From Gammaproteobacteria bacterium (GTDB lineage: Bacteria; Pseudomonadota; Gammaproteobacteria; UBA4575), in the NCBI GenBank assembly GCA_029253965.1, contig JAQWYM010000022.1, forward strand, positions 1 through 38,286: 38,286 nt of DNA, read 5' to 3'. Positions within the stretch are counted from its first letter, which is position 1. Each line of letters opens with the position of its first letter. Both the position numbers and the translations under genes were made by a program. Shown here in pieces: positions 1-7,202 of the stretch. A model generated the notes under the pieces. That model worked only from the letters and a program-made list of their open reading frames with translations, made no database searches and was not told where the DNA came from.

Positions 1-86
1 CCCGCCGTTTTGGTGGTGTACTGGAAATAGAGAGTGAACCGGGCGAAGGAACACGAATTGTTCTAGAATTCAGTCATGAACCATAA
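1..86 (+). CDS. Sensor histidine kinase, C-terminal end (partial)
   Basis: The window opens inside a gene whose last 27 residues can be read in frame 3 and end at TAA (84-86). The segment GGVLEIESEPGEGTRIVLEF matches the G2 box and last strand of a histidine kinase ATPase domain. The gene lies 27 bases upstream of a NarL-type response regulator on the same strand, so it is probably the cognate membrane or cytoplasmic sensor of a NarX/NarL-like pair. The sensor domain is outside the window, so its signal cannot be inferred. Confidence 0.75.
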   Translation, partial: RRFGGVLEIESEPGEGTRIVLEFSHEP

Positions 87-113
87 ACAACTAACCAAGC
101 TGAGGGTACACAC

Positions 114-764
114 TTGCGCGTACTGATTATCGACGACCACACGTTATTTCGTGATGGTTTACAAGGATTGTTAGAGCGACATAATATTGAGGTCGTAGCT
201 TCACTCGGTGACGGTCAAGAAGGCATTCGTCTCGCTCAAACGTTATTACCAGATATTGTCTTGCTAGATATGCGTATGCCAACACTGACAGGTTTGGAAG
301 TATTGAAGAACCTGCAGGCGAGTAAGTTTGAAGCGCCAGTGGTGATGTTAACCACTAGCAATGACGAACGCGACTTAGTTGAGGCTTTACGTAATGGTGC
401 CAAGGGATATCTTCTGAAGGAGATGGAGCCTGATGATGTTGTTGCTGCTTTGCGAGAGATTGTAAAAGGTGAGACCGTAGTTGCACCCAACCTAACCCAG
501 ATTTTGGCGCGTGTTGTTAAGGGTGAGCCTATTTTAGAATCCGAACCTAGCCCAATTGATGACCTGACTCCTCGAGAGTCTGAGATTTTGAGCCTGCTTG
601 CTGAAGGCCAAAGCAATAAAGTAATTGCACGTAATTTGGGTATTTCAGATGGCACTGTGAAGTTACACGTTAAGGCGATCTTACGTAAATTAAATATTCA
701 TTCGCGAGTTGAAGCAGCAGTGATTGCGGTTGAACATGGCATGCGTGCTAGTAAGCAAAACTAG
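114..764 (+). CDS. NarL/FixJ-family response regulator
   Basis: Two-component transcription regulator of 216 residues. The receiver domain (about 1-120) starts RVLIIDDHTLFRDGL and has acidic DD at 7-8, the phosphoacceptor Asp52 in LLDMRMP and the conserved Lys102. A LuxR-type helix-turn-helix (about 148-205) carries LTPRESEILSLLAEGQSNKVIA. The start is TTG, placed just before the first receiver strand, with a purine-rich AGGG upstream. It follows the kinase tail directly and probably forms an operon with it and with the rhodanese 15 bases downstream. NarL family members often answer to nitrate or redox cues, but target genes cannot be read from sequence. Confidence 0.92.
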   Translation: MRVLIIDDHTLFRDGLQGLLERHNIEVVASLGDGQEGIRLAQTLLPDIVLLDMRMPTLTGLEVLKNLQASKFEAPVVMLTTSNDERDLVEALRNGAKGYLLKEMEPDDVVAALREIVKGETVVAPNLTQILARVVKGEPILESEPSPIDDLTPRESEILSLLAEGQSNKVIARNLGISDGTVKLHVKAILRKLNIHSRVEAAVIAVEHGMRASKQN

Positions 765-779
765 AGTTACAGCGCGACT

Positions 780-1229
780 ATGAAAACGTTTGATCAACTC
801 GTGGCTGATGCTAGTAAAGGTATTCAGGAATGGATGCCTTGGGACCTGCAGTCGGCACTGGAGCAAGCGCCTGATCTATTGATGATTGATGTGCGTGAAG
901 CGGATGAATTTCAGCGGATGCATATCAAAGGCTCACTGAGTATCCCGCGGGGTATCTTAGAGGCGGCTAGTGAGTATGGTTTTGATGAGACTGAGCCACG
1001 TCTGGCAGATGCTCGCGCTCAGCAAGTAATTGTCATCTGTCGTTCGGGGCGGCGTAGCTGCTTGGCTGCTGACACCCTAAAGCAGTTAGGCTTTGCACAA
1101 GCGATCTCACTAAAGACAGGTCTAAGAGGCTGGAATGATGCTGATGCTGAGCTGATTGATGAGCAACAAAACCTGCTTGATGGTGACGTAGCCGAGGTCT
1201 ATTTGGCGCCAAAAGTAGTGGCGCCATAA
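780..1229 (+). CDS. Rhodanese-like domain protein
   Basis: A single rhodanese domain of 149 residues, cytoplasmic since no signal peptide is visible. The family transfers sulfane sulfur through a cysteine persulfide. The catalytic loop is CRSGRRS (87-93) with Cys87 as nucleophile. The domain opens with LMIDVREADEFQRMHIKGSLSIPRG, typical of the fold (quoted in part: IDVRE at 36-40 and HIKGS at 48-52). It lies 15 bases after the response regulator and is probably cotranscribed. In a likely sulfur oxidiser it could handle sulfane sulfur, but that is inference. Two copies of the octamer TGGCGCCA sit at its 3' end. Confidence 0.88.
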   Translation: MKTFDQLVADASKGIQEWMPWDLQSALEQAPDLLMIDVREADEFQRMHIKGSLSIPRGILEAASEYGFDETEPRLADARAQQVIVICRSGRRSCLAADTLKQLGFAQAISLKTGLRGWNDADAELIDEQQNLLDGDVAEVYLAPKVVAP

Positions 1230-1243
1230 CCTAAGTTGTTTTT
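1204..1243 (+). terminator. Possible terminator hairpin at the end of the rhodanese gene
   Basis: TGGCGCC at 1204-1210 and GGCGCCA at 1220-1226 can pair as a 7-bp GC-rich stem across a 9-base loop. A T-rich tract (TTGTTTTT) begins about 10 bases further on. The stem overlaps the last codons of the rhodanese gene, and the T tract is not adjacent, so termination is only a possibility. It lies between two convergent genes, where a terminator is expected. Confidence 0.35.
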
Positions 1244-1252
1244 AAGTGCTGT

Positions 1253-1519
1253 TTATTCGGCATCACTGCGACGGTTGAGATAGTCATAAAATTCAAACTT
1301 AGTAATCACACCCTCACCACTGACATCATATTTTTCGAACACTTCTTGTTTGCCTAGCGAGTAAATCTGCTGTGCTTCTTTTAGCGTAATCTGTTGATTG
1401 TGATCACGGTCAGCATGCCAAAATTGGCCATCCTTCAAATCCATGCCACCACCCCGTGCAAAAACCTGTCCGCTGCAAACTGTGGCCAGTAAAAATACTG
1501 TGAGTATGTACTTAGTCAT
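1253..1519 (-). CDS. Small secreted EF-hand protein
   Basis: An 88-residue protein with an N-terminal signal peptide (hydrophobic YILTVFLLATVCSG ending near VFARG), so probably periplasmic. Two EF-hand-like loops follow: DRDHNQQITLKE (about 37-48) has the D-x-D-x-N-x-x-I-x-x-x-E spacing of a calcium loop, and DVSGEGVITKFEF (about 65-77) is a second, less perfect loop. Such small EF-hand proteins in Proteobacteria are usually uncharacterised, and calcium binding is inferred from the loop pattern. It is converging on the rhodanese gene and has no obvious operon partner. Confidence 0.78.
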   Translation of the reverse strand: MTKYILTVFLLATVCSGQVFARGGGMDLKDGQFWHADRDHNQQITLKEAQQIYSLGKQEVFEKYDVSGEGVITKFEFYDYLNRRSDAE

Positions 1520-1615
1520 TGGATTCCTTTTTCGTATAAGCGACTCTTAGTTTTTGACTTTACACAACTAAATAACAGACTAATAGTGATGCTTAAATAA
1601 ATTATATGTACAGAG

Positions 1616-2131
1616 TTAATACTGCAACAAGCTGTATGATTCAGAAAATTTAGCTAAGCGATCACGGCCAGCAAGTTCAGCTAATTCGATAACGAAGGCA
1701 AACTCATGCAGTTCACAGTTAAAATTCTGTAATAATTCGGCAGCTGCATTAGCGGTGCCTCCAGTAGCTAGCAGGTCATCAACCACTAAGACACGAGCCC
1801 CCGCTTCGATGGCGTCTTTATGGATCTCTAGAGAATCTTCACCGTATTCGAGTTGGTAACTGACTGAATAATGTTCAGCCGGCAGCTTCCCCGGCTTACG
1901 TATTGGTATAAAACCCACACCTAAGGTATGTGCTAAGGCTGTACCAAAGATAAAGCCACGTGATTCAATGCCAATAACATAATCGATTTCTGCAGCCTCG
2001 TAACGCAGCCTGAACTGCTCGATGACATGGCTTAAGGCCTCGGGAGACTTCAGTAGGGTGGTAATGTCACGATACATAATACCCGGCTTTGGGAAGTCTG
2101 CGATGGTGCGAATATAATCTTGTAGCTGCAT
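1616..2131 (-). CDS. apt: Adenine phosphoribosyltransferase
   Basis: Purine salvage enzyme that converts adenine plus PRPP to AMP and pyrophosphate in the cytoplasm. The 171 residues match the usual family length. The PRPP-binding motif is VLVVDDLLATGGTA (114-127), and the N-terminal FPKPGIMYRDIT (13-24) and GIESRGFIFG (54-63) are typical Apt segments. The gene reads alone on the - strand, 32 bases downstream of a PiuC-like oxygenase gene that could share its transcript. Confidence 0.96.
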   Translation of the reverse strand: MQLQDYIRTIADFPKPGIMYRDITTLLKSPEALSHVIEQFRLRYEAAEIDYVIGIESRGFIFGTALAHTLGVGFIPIRKPGKLPAEHYSVSYQLEYGEDSLEIHKDAIEAGARVLVVDDLLATGGTANAAAELLQNFNCELHEFAFVIELAELAGRDRLAKFSESYSLLQY

Positions 2132-2163
2132 AGTTTTCGAGGATCCATTCCTTAGGTTAAGAC

Positions 2164-2835
2164 TTAGACATCGCTCCAGCGACGTACTAGGTTGACGTAA
2201 CTTGAGTCAACTTGCTTAGTATAAGTTTCAGTGGGTTGCTTACGCAGCAGTTTTTCGCGAGCACAGCTGAGCTGAAAGAGCAGCTCGCGTTTCTCAGCAT
2301 CACGAACGCTGCTCTGTACCCAAGTTACAGCGACCTGACGCTTGCCACGAGTCACTTCTGCCACACGATGGCGACTACTGGCAGGGTAAAGCACGGCATC
2401 GCCAGCAGGGTACTTAATGACTTGTTCACCCAAACTTGTCTGGATCACAAGTTCACCACCTTCATAGTCTTCAGGAGAATTTAAAAACATCGTGATCGCT
2501 ATATCTGAGCGATATTTATCCTGACCACCCATAATCGGGTCATCGATATGTTCACCATAGGCCATGCCGGTTTCATAACAGGCGTAGAACGGACTAGCAA
2601 TGCGTAAGGGTAAGGCTGCACGTTGATAGGTTTTATGACGTAGTAGATTACTCATCACCAAGGCATTTAGCTGTTGTGTTAGTGGGTCATTCATAGCCAG
2701 CTCGCGGTTGTTTTTAACCGTTGCTGCGACGTCTCCTGCGCTCAGTTTGCCATCAATAAACTGCGCATCTTTTAGGAGCTCAGCAATTGCCGTGAGTTGT
2801 TGTGTGCCTAGCACCTGTTTAAGTTGGATAAGCAA
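2164..2835 (-). CDS. PKHD-type Fe(II)/2-oxoglutarate hydroxylase (PiuC/YbiX-like)
   Basis: Cytoplasmic non-haem iron dioxygenase of 223 residues, close to the YbiX/PiuC family length. The iron triad is visible as H96-x-D98 (GEHIDD) and H156 (SSRHRV), with Arg166 in TRGKRQVAVTW as the likely 2-oxoglutarate anchor. Family members are often tied to TonB-dependent iron uptake, but the substrate is not known and no siderophore gene lies nearby. The start is TTG, preceded by GGGAAGAA; no in-frame ATG fits better. It is divergent from the next gene, with only 64 bases between them. Confidence 0.88.
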   Translation of the reverse strand: MLIQLKQVLGTQQLTAIAELLKDAQFIDGKLSAGDVAATVKNNRELAMNDPLTQQLNALVMSNLLRHKTYQRAALPLRIASPFYACYETGMAYGEHIDDPIMGGQDKYRSDIAITMFLNSPEDYEGGELVIQTSLGEQVIKYPAGDAVLYPASSRHRVAEVTRGKRQVAVTWVQSSVRDAEKRELLFQLSCAREKLLRKQPTETYTKQVDSSYVNLVRRWSDV

Positions 2836-2899
2836 AATATAATTCTTCCCGTTATACTGCGTTCTTATAAGTCCACTAGCTAAAATAAAGTTTTAAGCC

Positions 2900-3229
2900 A
2901 TGATACTGAAAGTTATTGTAGATGAAAGAACCATTCCGATCGAAGTTCCTGATTATATGTTAGCTGAAGCAGCTGATTTTTTCGCTCGAATAGATGCTGA
3001 TATGGATGCGGGTTGGCAAATGAGTCGACAATGGGTGGAGAAACCTGATGGTATTCAGCGCTGTCAAATTGCAGCCGATAAAATACTCACAGCATTAGAT
3101 TCTGGCGATGAAAAAATAGCGACATTAATGGCCGGCTATATTTTACGAACACTTCCTGGTGTCGATCGAGCTGATGTTGATACCGGCGGTGATATGACGC
3201 AGACCGAGTTTGCGATGGCAGATGTCTGA
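2900..3229 (+). CDS. Conserved protein of unknown function (109 aa)
   Basis: I do not recognise a named family. The protein is soluble, acidic and small, starting with ILKVIVDERTIPIEVPDYML, which reads as two strands followed by a helix. The residues about 36-85 (DMDAGWQMSRQWVE, then a helix with AADKILTALDSGDEK) look helical, and the C-terminus has no motif. No cysteine pair, signal peptide or membrane segment is present apart from one Cys near 55. No good Shine-Dalgarno is seen. It is convergent with the GNAT gene, 11 bases away. Codon use and a clean frame suggest a real gene. Confidence 0.7.
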   Translation: MILKVIVDERTIPIEVPDYMLAEAADFFARIDADMDAGWQMSRQWVEKPDGIQRCQIAADKILTALDSGDEKIATLMAGYILRTLPGVDRADVDTGGDMTQTEFAMADV

Positions 3230-3240
3230 TTTTGGGCGGC

Positions 3241-3690
3241 TTAGCGCAAACCTAGTCGCATAAGAAAGTGAGGCTGGTCTAACGCCGATGGAACATGGCC
3301 TTTGAGTTCAAATCCTAGTGCCTGATAAAAGCCACAGGCCTGCTCACGCGCATGCAGATAACACTCAGCAACGCTTAAGCCCTGTGCATGCTCGAGTAAC
3401 TGTGCCACTAGTGCACGCCCAATCCCCTGTTTTTGATACTCAGACGCGACAGCCATGTAGCGAATGCGAGCCAGCTGCTGTTGTTTGCTAGTTTCAAAAT
3501 GTATGCGCCCAACAGCAACGATGTTGTGATCTTCAGTAAGACAGACACGGTGATAGGCCTGAGCCTCTAATGCGTCGCGTTCAGTGCCTGCTGCAAGGCC
3601 AAGAGGGGCTCTAAGCTGTTGCCAGCGAAAGTCGTAATAGGCCTGCCACTGCTCATTATTTGTTGGTGTGTCGTAATGTAATGGCGGCAT
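3241..3690 (-). CDS. GNAT-family N-acetyltransferase
   Basis: A 149-residue acetyltransferase with one GNAT fold. The acetyl-CoA pyrophosphate loop is in EYQKQGIGRALVAQLL (84-99; Q-x-x-G-I-G-x-A), preceded by the beta-4 strand RIRYMAVA (75-82). The C-terminal YLHAREQACGFYQALGFELKG is the typical alpha-4/beta-7 end of ElaA-like proteins. The acceptor cannot be predicted. It is the last gene of an apparent three-gene operon with a 2OG oxygenase and a 344-residue protein, starting 12 bases after the oxygenase stop. Confidence 0.9.
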   Translation of the reverse strand: MPPLHYDTPTNNEQWQAYYDFRWQQLRAPLGLAAGTERDALEAQAYHRVCLTEDHNIVAVGRIHFETSKQQQLARIRYMAVASEYQKQGIGRALVAQLLEHAQGLSVAECYLHAREQACGFYQALGFELKGHVPSALDQPHFLMRLGLR

Positions 3691-3702
3691 GGGTAAGAGC
3701 CT

Positions 3703-4299
3703 TTAGGCGAATACAACCCAAGTCGTGGCGATATATTTACTGCCTTTTTCTAGGGCAACACCTCGGTGTTCATGGGTCCAAAAGGGTGGGAATAAGATCA
3801 GGCTACCTTGAGAAGGGGTGATCATAAGGTCTTGTGAAGAAAATTCAGTTTCGCCGCCCGGGCCCTCGACATCATTCAAATACCAGATGGCTACTAACTG
3901 ACGTTGGCTGAATTCATGGCTGCCACCATCGATGTGCCAGTGATAAAACTCTCCTGGCAGTGTGCGTTGTAAGCCATAACCCATGTCTTTAAATGATCCA
4001 GAAAAAAATGGGTACTGCAGACGAAACTCTCGAAGGGCAATGCCTAAGGATCGGAATAAGGCACGATCTACGTCCTGCCAATGTGATTTACCACTAACGA
4101 CAAGATCAGTTGAACGCTTAATGCTGTTGTCTGCACTGGCCATCTGCCCAACACGTCCCAGATACTGGTCTTCTGGGCAGGCTTCAAAACGTTGCATGAC
4201 CTCGTTACAGAAATCTGGCGCTAGGGCATTTTTCTTCTCAAAAACAAAGCTTCCTGGCTTACATTCCTGAATGGTTACTAAACGGTTTTGTTTCATCAT
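3703..4299 (-). CDS. 2-oxoglutarate/Fe(II)-dependent oxygenase, prolyl-4-hydroxylase-like
   Basis: A 198-residue double-stranded beta-helix dioxygenase. The iron ligands are H122-x-D124 (HWHIDGG) and a distal His in WTHEHRG (H176 or H178). Lys188 (KGSKYIATTWVVF) is in the place where the family holds the 2-oxoglutarate carboxylate. The middle part IWYLNDVEGPGGETEF is typical of P4H-like enzymes that hydroxylate protein side chains, so a protein or peptide substrate is possible. Its ATG overlaps the stop of the upstream 344-residue gene by 4 bases, which suggests translational coupling and a shared task. Confidence 0.85.
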   Translation of the reverse strand: MMKQNRLVTIQECKPGSFVFEKKNALAPDFCNEVMQRFEACPEDQYLGRVGQMASADNSIKRSTDLVVSGKSHWQDVDRALFRSLGIALREFRLQYPFFSGSFKDMGYGLQRTLPGEFYHWHIDGGSHEFSQRQLVAIWYLNDVEGPGGETEFSSQDLMITPSQGSLILFPPFWTHEHRGVALEKGSKYIATTWVVFA

Positions 4300-5330
4300 T
4301 TAAAGGTTTCGGCGATCAAGAAGGCATCGATTTCTGAGCTTGTTTTTTGCGCAGCAAAAAGGCTCAGGCATTGCTTCATTATATCATGCCAATAGTGCCT
4401 GCTAAGGTTTACCCAATCCGCGAGATTCTCGTAGTTAGTATCTTCATGCCATTGGTTATAAGCAGTTGTAAAAGAGGGACAAAGTTCTTTTCGTGTGGCA
4501 TTCATATTTCCGGCATAAAAATGGATAGAGGCTATTTTTTCACTTTCTATGAGAGCAGGTAAGGTCGATAAGGCATCAGCAAATAAATCTTTAATAGCAC
4601 GTAGCTTGAGCTCAACACGTGGGTTGTTAATCTCAAGCAAGAGTTTCTTCCAGTCTGGGCCAATGATCAGGCTAGCCTCAATTTCGCCGATTTCATGCAG
4701 TTTGATTGCCTCAGCTTCAATCTCAGCCATCGCCTGTAACGCACTGTGAGTGTCATCTGCAAAGGCGTAATACTTCATTGCTCTAGACATGCCGTTTTCA
4801 TTACCATGCCACTGCCATTCTTGAATCCTTTCCCAGATCATTCTAGCGATAGATTGCCGACGAATGAAAATGTTATTGCCTAGGGTCATAGCCGGTGGCG
4901 AGGCGAGGTCTCTGGCGTATTCTTGGCCACTAATAAAGATAGTGGTGTCATGGTGTGACTCGCTGCTTAACTTTTCGGCAAGGAAAAAATGTGGCGTCCG
5001 ATTAGCACCCAATCCACCACTGTAAATTAAGCCCTGCGGATTAATGTGCTGGTTGATACTGACGGTGTCAAAAGGATCAAACACGTGGCCGTCGATATTC
5101 AGCTCTTGAAAGTCGTCTTCTTCAAGCGCTTCCCAGAGTGCTTCACGCTCAGTTACCCATTCACCGACAGCGCTACTGGTGAGCGTATCCTCATAGGCTA
5201 GTCGCTCTGACCAACGATAGAACTCACGCATTTTCATCAAATAAATGCAGAGAGTGAAATTGCCGGCATAACGAGCATCGGCAATATTACAGTTGCGCTG
5301 TACCTGCGCAGATAGGAGATCAGTATTCAT
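4296..5330 (-). CDS. Conserved uncharacterised protein, resembles the Sfum_1244 family
   Basis: A soluble protein of 344 residues. Opening segments NCNIADARYAGNFTLCIYLM and MREFYRWSERL, and later HFFLAEKL, EYARDLASPPAM and RRQSIARMIWERIQEW, resemble from memory an uncharacterised family known by the locus name Sfum_1244. No enzyme motif is evident; His, Trp and acidic residues are abundant (for example QWHEDTNYENLADW near 291-304 and YWHDIM near 312-317). It heads an operon with a 2OG oxygenase (4-base overlap) and a GNAT. A sigma-70-like promoter lies immediately upstream, so the transcript may have almost no leader. Function unknown. Confidence 0.75.
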   Translation of the reverse strand: MNTDLLSAQVQRNCNIADARYAGNFTLCIYLMKMREFYRWSERLAYEDTLTSSAVGEWVTEREALWEALEEDDFQELNIDGHVFDPFDTVSINQHINPQGLIYSGGLGANRTPHFFLAEKLSSESHHDTTIFISGQEYARDLASPPAMTLGNNIFIRRQSIARMIWERIQEWQWHGNENGMSRAMKYYAFADDTHSALQAMAEIEAEAIKLHEIGEIEASLIIGPDWKKLLLEINNPRVELKLRAIKDLFADALSTLPALIESEKIASIHFYAGNMNATRKELCPSFTTAYNQWHEDTNYENLADWVNLSRHYWHDIMKQCLSLFAAQKTSSEIDAFLIAETFK

Positions 5331-5339
5331 AGGTTTAGA

Positions 5340-5368
5340 GGTATAATCGGCTTGCTATTAAATTACAA
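5340..5368 (-). promoter_or_regulatory. Candidate sigma-70 promoter of the 344-aa/oxygenase/GNAT operon
   Basis: On the - strand TTGTAA (5368-5363) and TATACC (5345-5340) are separated by 17 bases. Transcription would start near 5333, only a few bases before the ATG at 5330, so the message would be nearly leaderless; no Shine-Dalgarno is visible before that ATG. The -35 side overlaps an inverted repeat (CTTGC 5351-5355 with GCAAG 5369-5373). Confidence 0.4.
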
Positions 5369-5388
5369 GCAAGACAACAATGTTTGTC
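5351..5388. repeat. Two adjoining inverted repeats in a divergent promoter region
   Basis: CTTGC (5351-5355) pairs with GCAAG (5369-5373), and GACAA (5373-5377) pairs with TTGTC (5384-5388). The two sit side by side in the 101-base gap between divergent genes and overlap the candidate promoter. They could be regulator sites, or chance in AT-rich DNA; arms are only 5 bases. Confidence 0.3.
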
Positions 5389-5431
5389 CTAGTATTAAAT
5401 ACGTACAGTGGATTAGGGATGAGTAACTGAT

Positions 5432-6046
5432 ATGGCCAGATTAAAAGCGAAATGGAATCAAACACAGCATGAGCGCTCTCCAGAGCAGATTGCCTCAGTG
5501 GTCAGTAGTAATATTTGGATGCTTGCAGCGGATAGCTGCTTGAGTCTGGAAAATGAAGGTTTTGAAACTAATACCCATTCTCAGCGTATGGATGTTATCT
5601 GTGAATTCCTCGCCTTTTCCCTGCATGTGGTTGACCGTATGACTTATGGTGAATTAGAAGAGGAAGAACGCGTTCGTTTCATCAATGCTTTAGGCGTCAA
5701 TTTAGCCAACTTGGTGCACGATAATCGCTTAGATTCGAATGGTCCAGGTGAGCACCGTAAGGAGTTTATTACACTACTCAATGTGCGTATGGATGAATAT
5801 TCTGATTGTGACTATGACATTGATGAAGGCCCTGGTTTTGGTCTTAGACGGGTTGCTGGTAATCATGTGATGGCGGTGATGGGTGCAAAAGACCAAAAAT
5901 GGATTCCTGATTACGTCATTGATCTGGAAGCACCAAAGATAGTGAAGGGAATACAGCGTGTGATGACCGGGATGGGAGAGTCTTTAGATGATGCTGACTT
6001 TGAAATGCCACCGATTCCAGAGAATGGCACCTGGGGTGATGAGTAA
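5432..6046 (+). CDS. Conserved protein of unknown function (204 aa)
   Basis: A soluble, acidic, mostly helical protein. Recognisable blocks are RSPEQIASVVSSNIWMLAA (about 15-33), QRMDVICEFLAFSLHVVDRM (about 50-69) and WIPDYVIDLEAPKIVKGI (about 155-172); from memory these recur in uncharacterised proteins of Beta- and Gammaproteobacteria. There is no signal peptide, membrane helix or catalytic motif. The C-terminal tail is Pro- and acid-rich. A purine-rich AGGGATGAG precedes the ATG. The next gene begins inside its last codons, which implies coupled translation, yet that product is exported, so a direct partnership is not obvious. Confidence 0.78.
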   Translation: MARLKAKWNQTQHERSPEQIASVVSSNIWMLAADSCLSLENEGFETNTHSQRMDVICEFLAFSLHVVDRMTYGELEEEERVRFINALGVNLANLVHDNRLDSNGPGEHRKEFITLLNVRMDEYSDCDYDIDEGPGFGLRRVAGNHVMAVMGAKDQKWIPDYVIDLEAPKIVKGIQRVMTGMGESLDDADFEMPPIPENGTWGDE

Positions 6047-6908
6047 GTCTTTGTTTCTAGTGAATCTAGTTATGCTACTAGGTTTATGTTGCTTGGTTAT
6101 AGCGCAGGCACAGCCGCTGCCTGAGGCAGCAAAAGTGCCGGAAAAAATGTATGACTGTCATATCGGCAGTGCCGCTGAAATAGCTGAATTTTATGCGTTG
6201 AATAATTATGTCTTATTTGCTCAAGCAATGCGTAATAAGGCACGGGGTGGGCAGTCACAGCTGCACTTTTTAGTGACGACTGATATGGCGTATTTTTATC
6301 TCGCTGAGGTACGCTTGCTAGAAGGTGATGTGCAAGAAGCCTGTCTGAAATTACTGGCAAGGGAAGTAGACTATCAATTAGCGGCACCTCTCGCTGGCTT
6401 ACTGCAAAGAAAGCCGAGGCATCATTTTTTGTTTTTTGAGAATTTGCCGCGCAATAATCATTGCAGCTCGGAAAAGAAACACTGTCTGAGCTGGTCACAA
6501 TGGACTGAAGATTCTGAGGATAACTATTTACTCACGGCTTATCGTTATTCCTTGAAGCAGAAAGAAAATTTTGAGCAACGCATAAGAATCCGCATTGGTG
6601 ATAAGTTAATAGCACCAGAGCGAGGGAAGTTGAATGCATTCGCACGTAAACAATATGCGCAACGCTTACGTAATGCGATGGCTGAAAGGCCAGCGGATAG
6701 AGAAGAAGCAAAAAGCTTTTATCAGCAGATATTAGAACAGGCTGAGCATGGGCTGCCACTGTTAATTCTAAGACAACTACCCGAACAGGGCTGGGATTTG
6801 ACTGTTGTAGATCGTCAGCAAGGTTTGACTTATACGCTGATGCAGGGGCAGCAGCTGGAACTATACCCTCAGACTCGGCAGTACTACCGGCATTTATCAG
6901 CGCAGTAG
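6039..6908 (+). CDS. Secreted protein of unknown function (289 aa)
   Basis: The ATG at 6039 overlaps the previous stop codon by 8 bases and has GGGG just upstream. It is preferred over an in-frame ATG at 5988 because it gives a clear signal peptide: MSKSLFLVNLVMLLGLCCLV then AQAQPLPEA, cleaved near residue 23. The mature part has four or more Cys (DCHIGSAAEIA near 40, EACLKLL near 99, NHCSSEKKHCLSW near 142-152), suggesting periplasmic disulfides, and helical segments such as YFYLAEVRLLEGDVQEAC that recall tetratricopeptide or Sel1-like packing. No family recognised. Confidence 0.72.
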   Translation: MSKSLFLVNLVMLLGLCCLVIAQAQPLPEAAKVPEKMYDCHIGSAAEIAEFYALNNYVLFAQAMRNKARGGQSQLHFLVTTDMAYFYLAEVRLLEGDVQEACLKLLAREVDYQLAAPLAGLLQRKPRHHFLFFENLPRNNHCSSEKKHCLSWSQWTEDSEDNYLLTAYRYSLKQKENFEQRIRIRIGDKLIAPERGKLNAFARKQYAQRLRNAMAERPADREEAKSFYQQILEQAEHGLPLLILRQLPEQGWDLTVVDRQQGLTYTLMQGQQLELYPQTRQYYRHLSAQ

Positions 6909-6920
6909 AGCGATGCTAAA

Positions 6921-6952
6921 AGACGATACCCACTCAAAGCCAGGTATCGTCT
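6921..6952. terminator. Bidirectional terminator-like hairpin between convergent genes
   Basis: AGACGATACC (6921-6930) and GGTATCGTCT (6943-6952) form a perfect 10-bp stem with a 12-base loop. It lies midway between the stop of the secreted-protein gene (6908, + strand) and the stop of the 64-residue gene (6965, - strand). U tracts are short (TTTAG on the - strand, none strong on the + strand), so termination strength is uncertain. Confidence 0.6.
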
Positions 6953-6964
6953 ACGCAATCTATA

Positions 6965-7159
6965 TTACTTAGCCCAACTTGAGAAGTTGTCAGCAGTCTT
7001 TTCTTGACCATCAGTAAAGCCAGCTGAGTAAGCTTCGCTTAGACGCTGCTCTTCACGCTCTGGGTGACCCAAGTAACCGCCCTGCCAACCCAATACGTAT
7101 TCTGGGTCAACGCCCTGCGATTCCATTGAAGTGATTGTGTCGCGATAAGTTTGATCCAT
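6965..7159 (-). CDS. Small conserved protein of unknown function (64 aa)
   Basis: The start chosen is ATG at 7159 because AGGAG lies 7 bases upstream and the longer frame (to 7216) begins with an unconvincing basic stretch that overlaps the upstream gene. The protein is soluble and polar: MDQTYRDTITSMESQGVDPE, then GWQGGYLGHPEREEQRLSEAY and ending DGQEKTADNFSSWAK (described by parts). The GWQGGYLGHPEREEQR block looks like a structural motif, but I know of no function. It follows the TrpD-like gene by 43 bases on the same strand and may be its partner. Confidence 0.72.
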   Translation of the reverse strand: MDQTYRDTITSMESQGVDPEYVLGWQGGYLGHPEREEQRLSEAYSAGFTDGQEKTADNFSSWAK

Positions 7160-7202
7160 TGTTCTGCTCCTGTTTAAAAATGTATAAATAGTGCGGCGTT
7201 TA

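Noticed and set aside
4347-4749. Two + strand open frames inside the 344-residue gene
   Set aside because: Antisense shadows of a convincing - strand gene with a better start and operon context.
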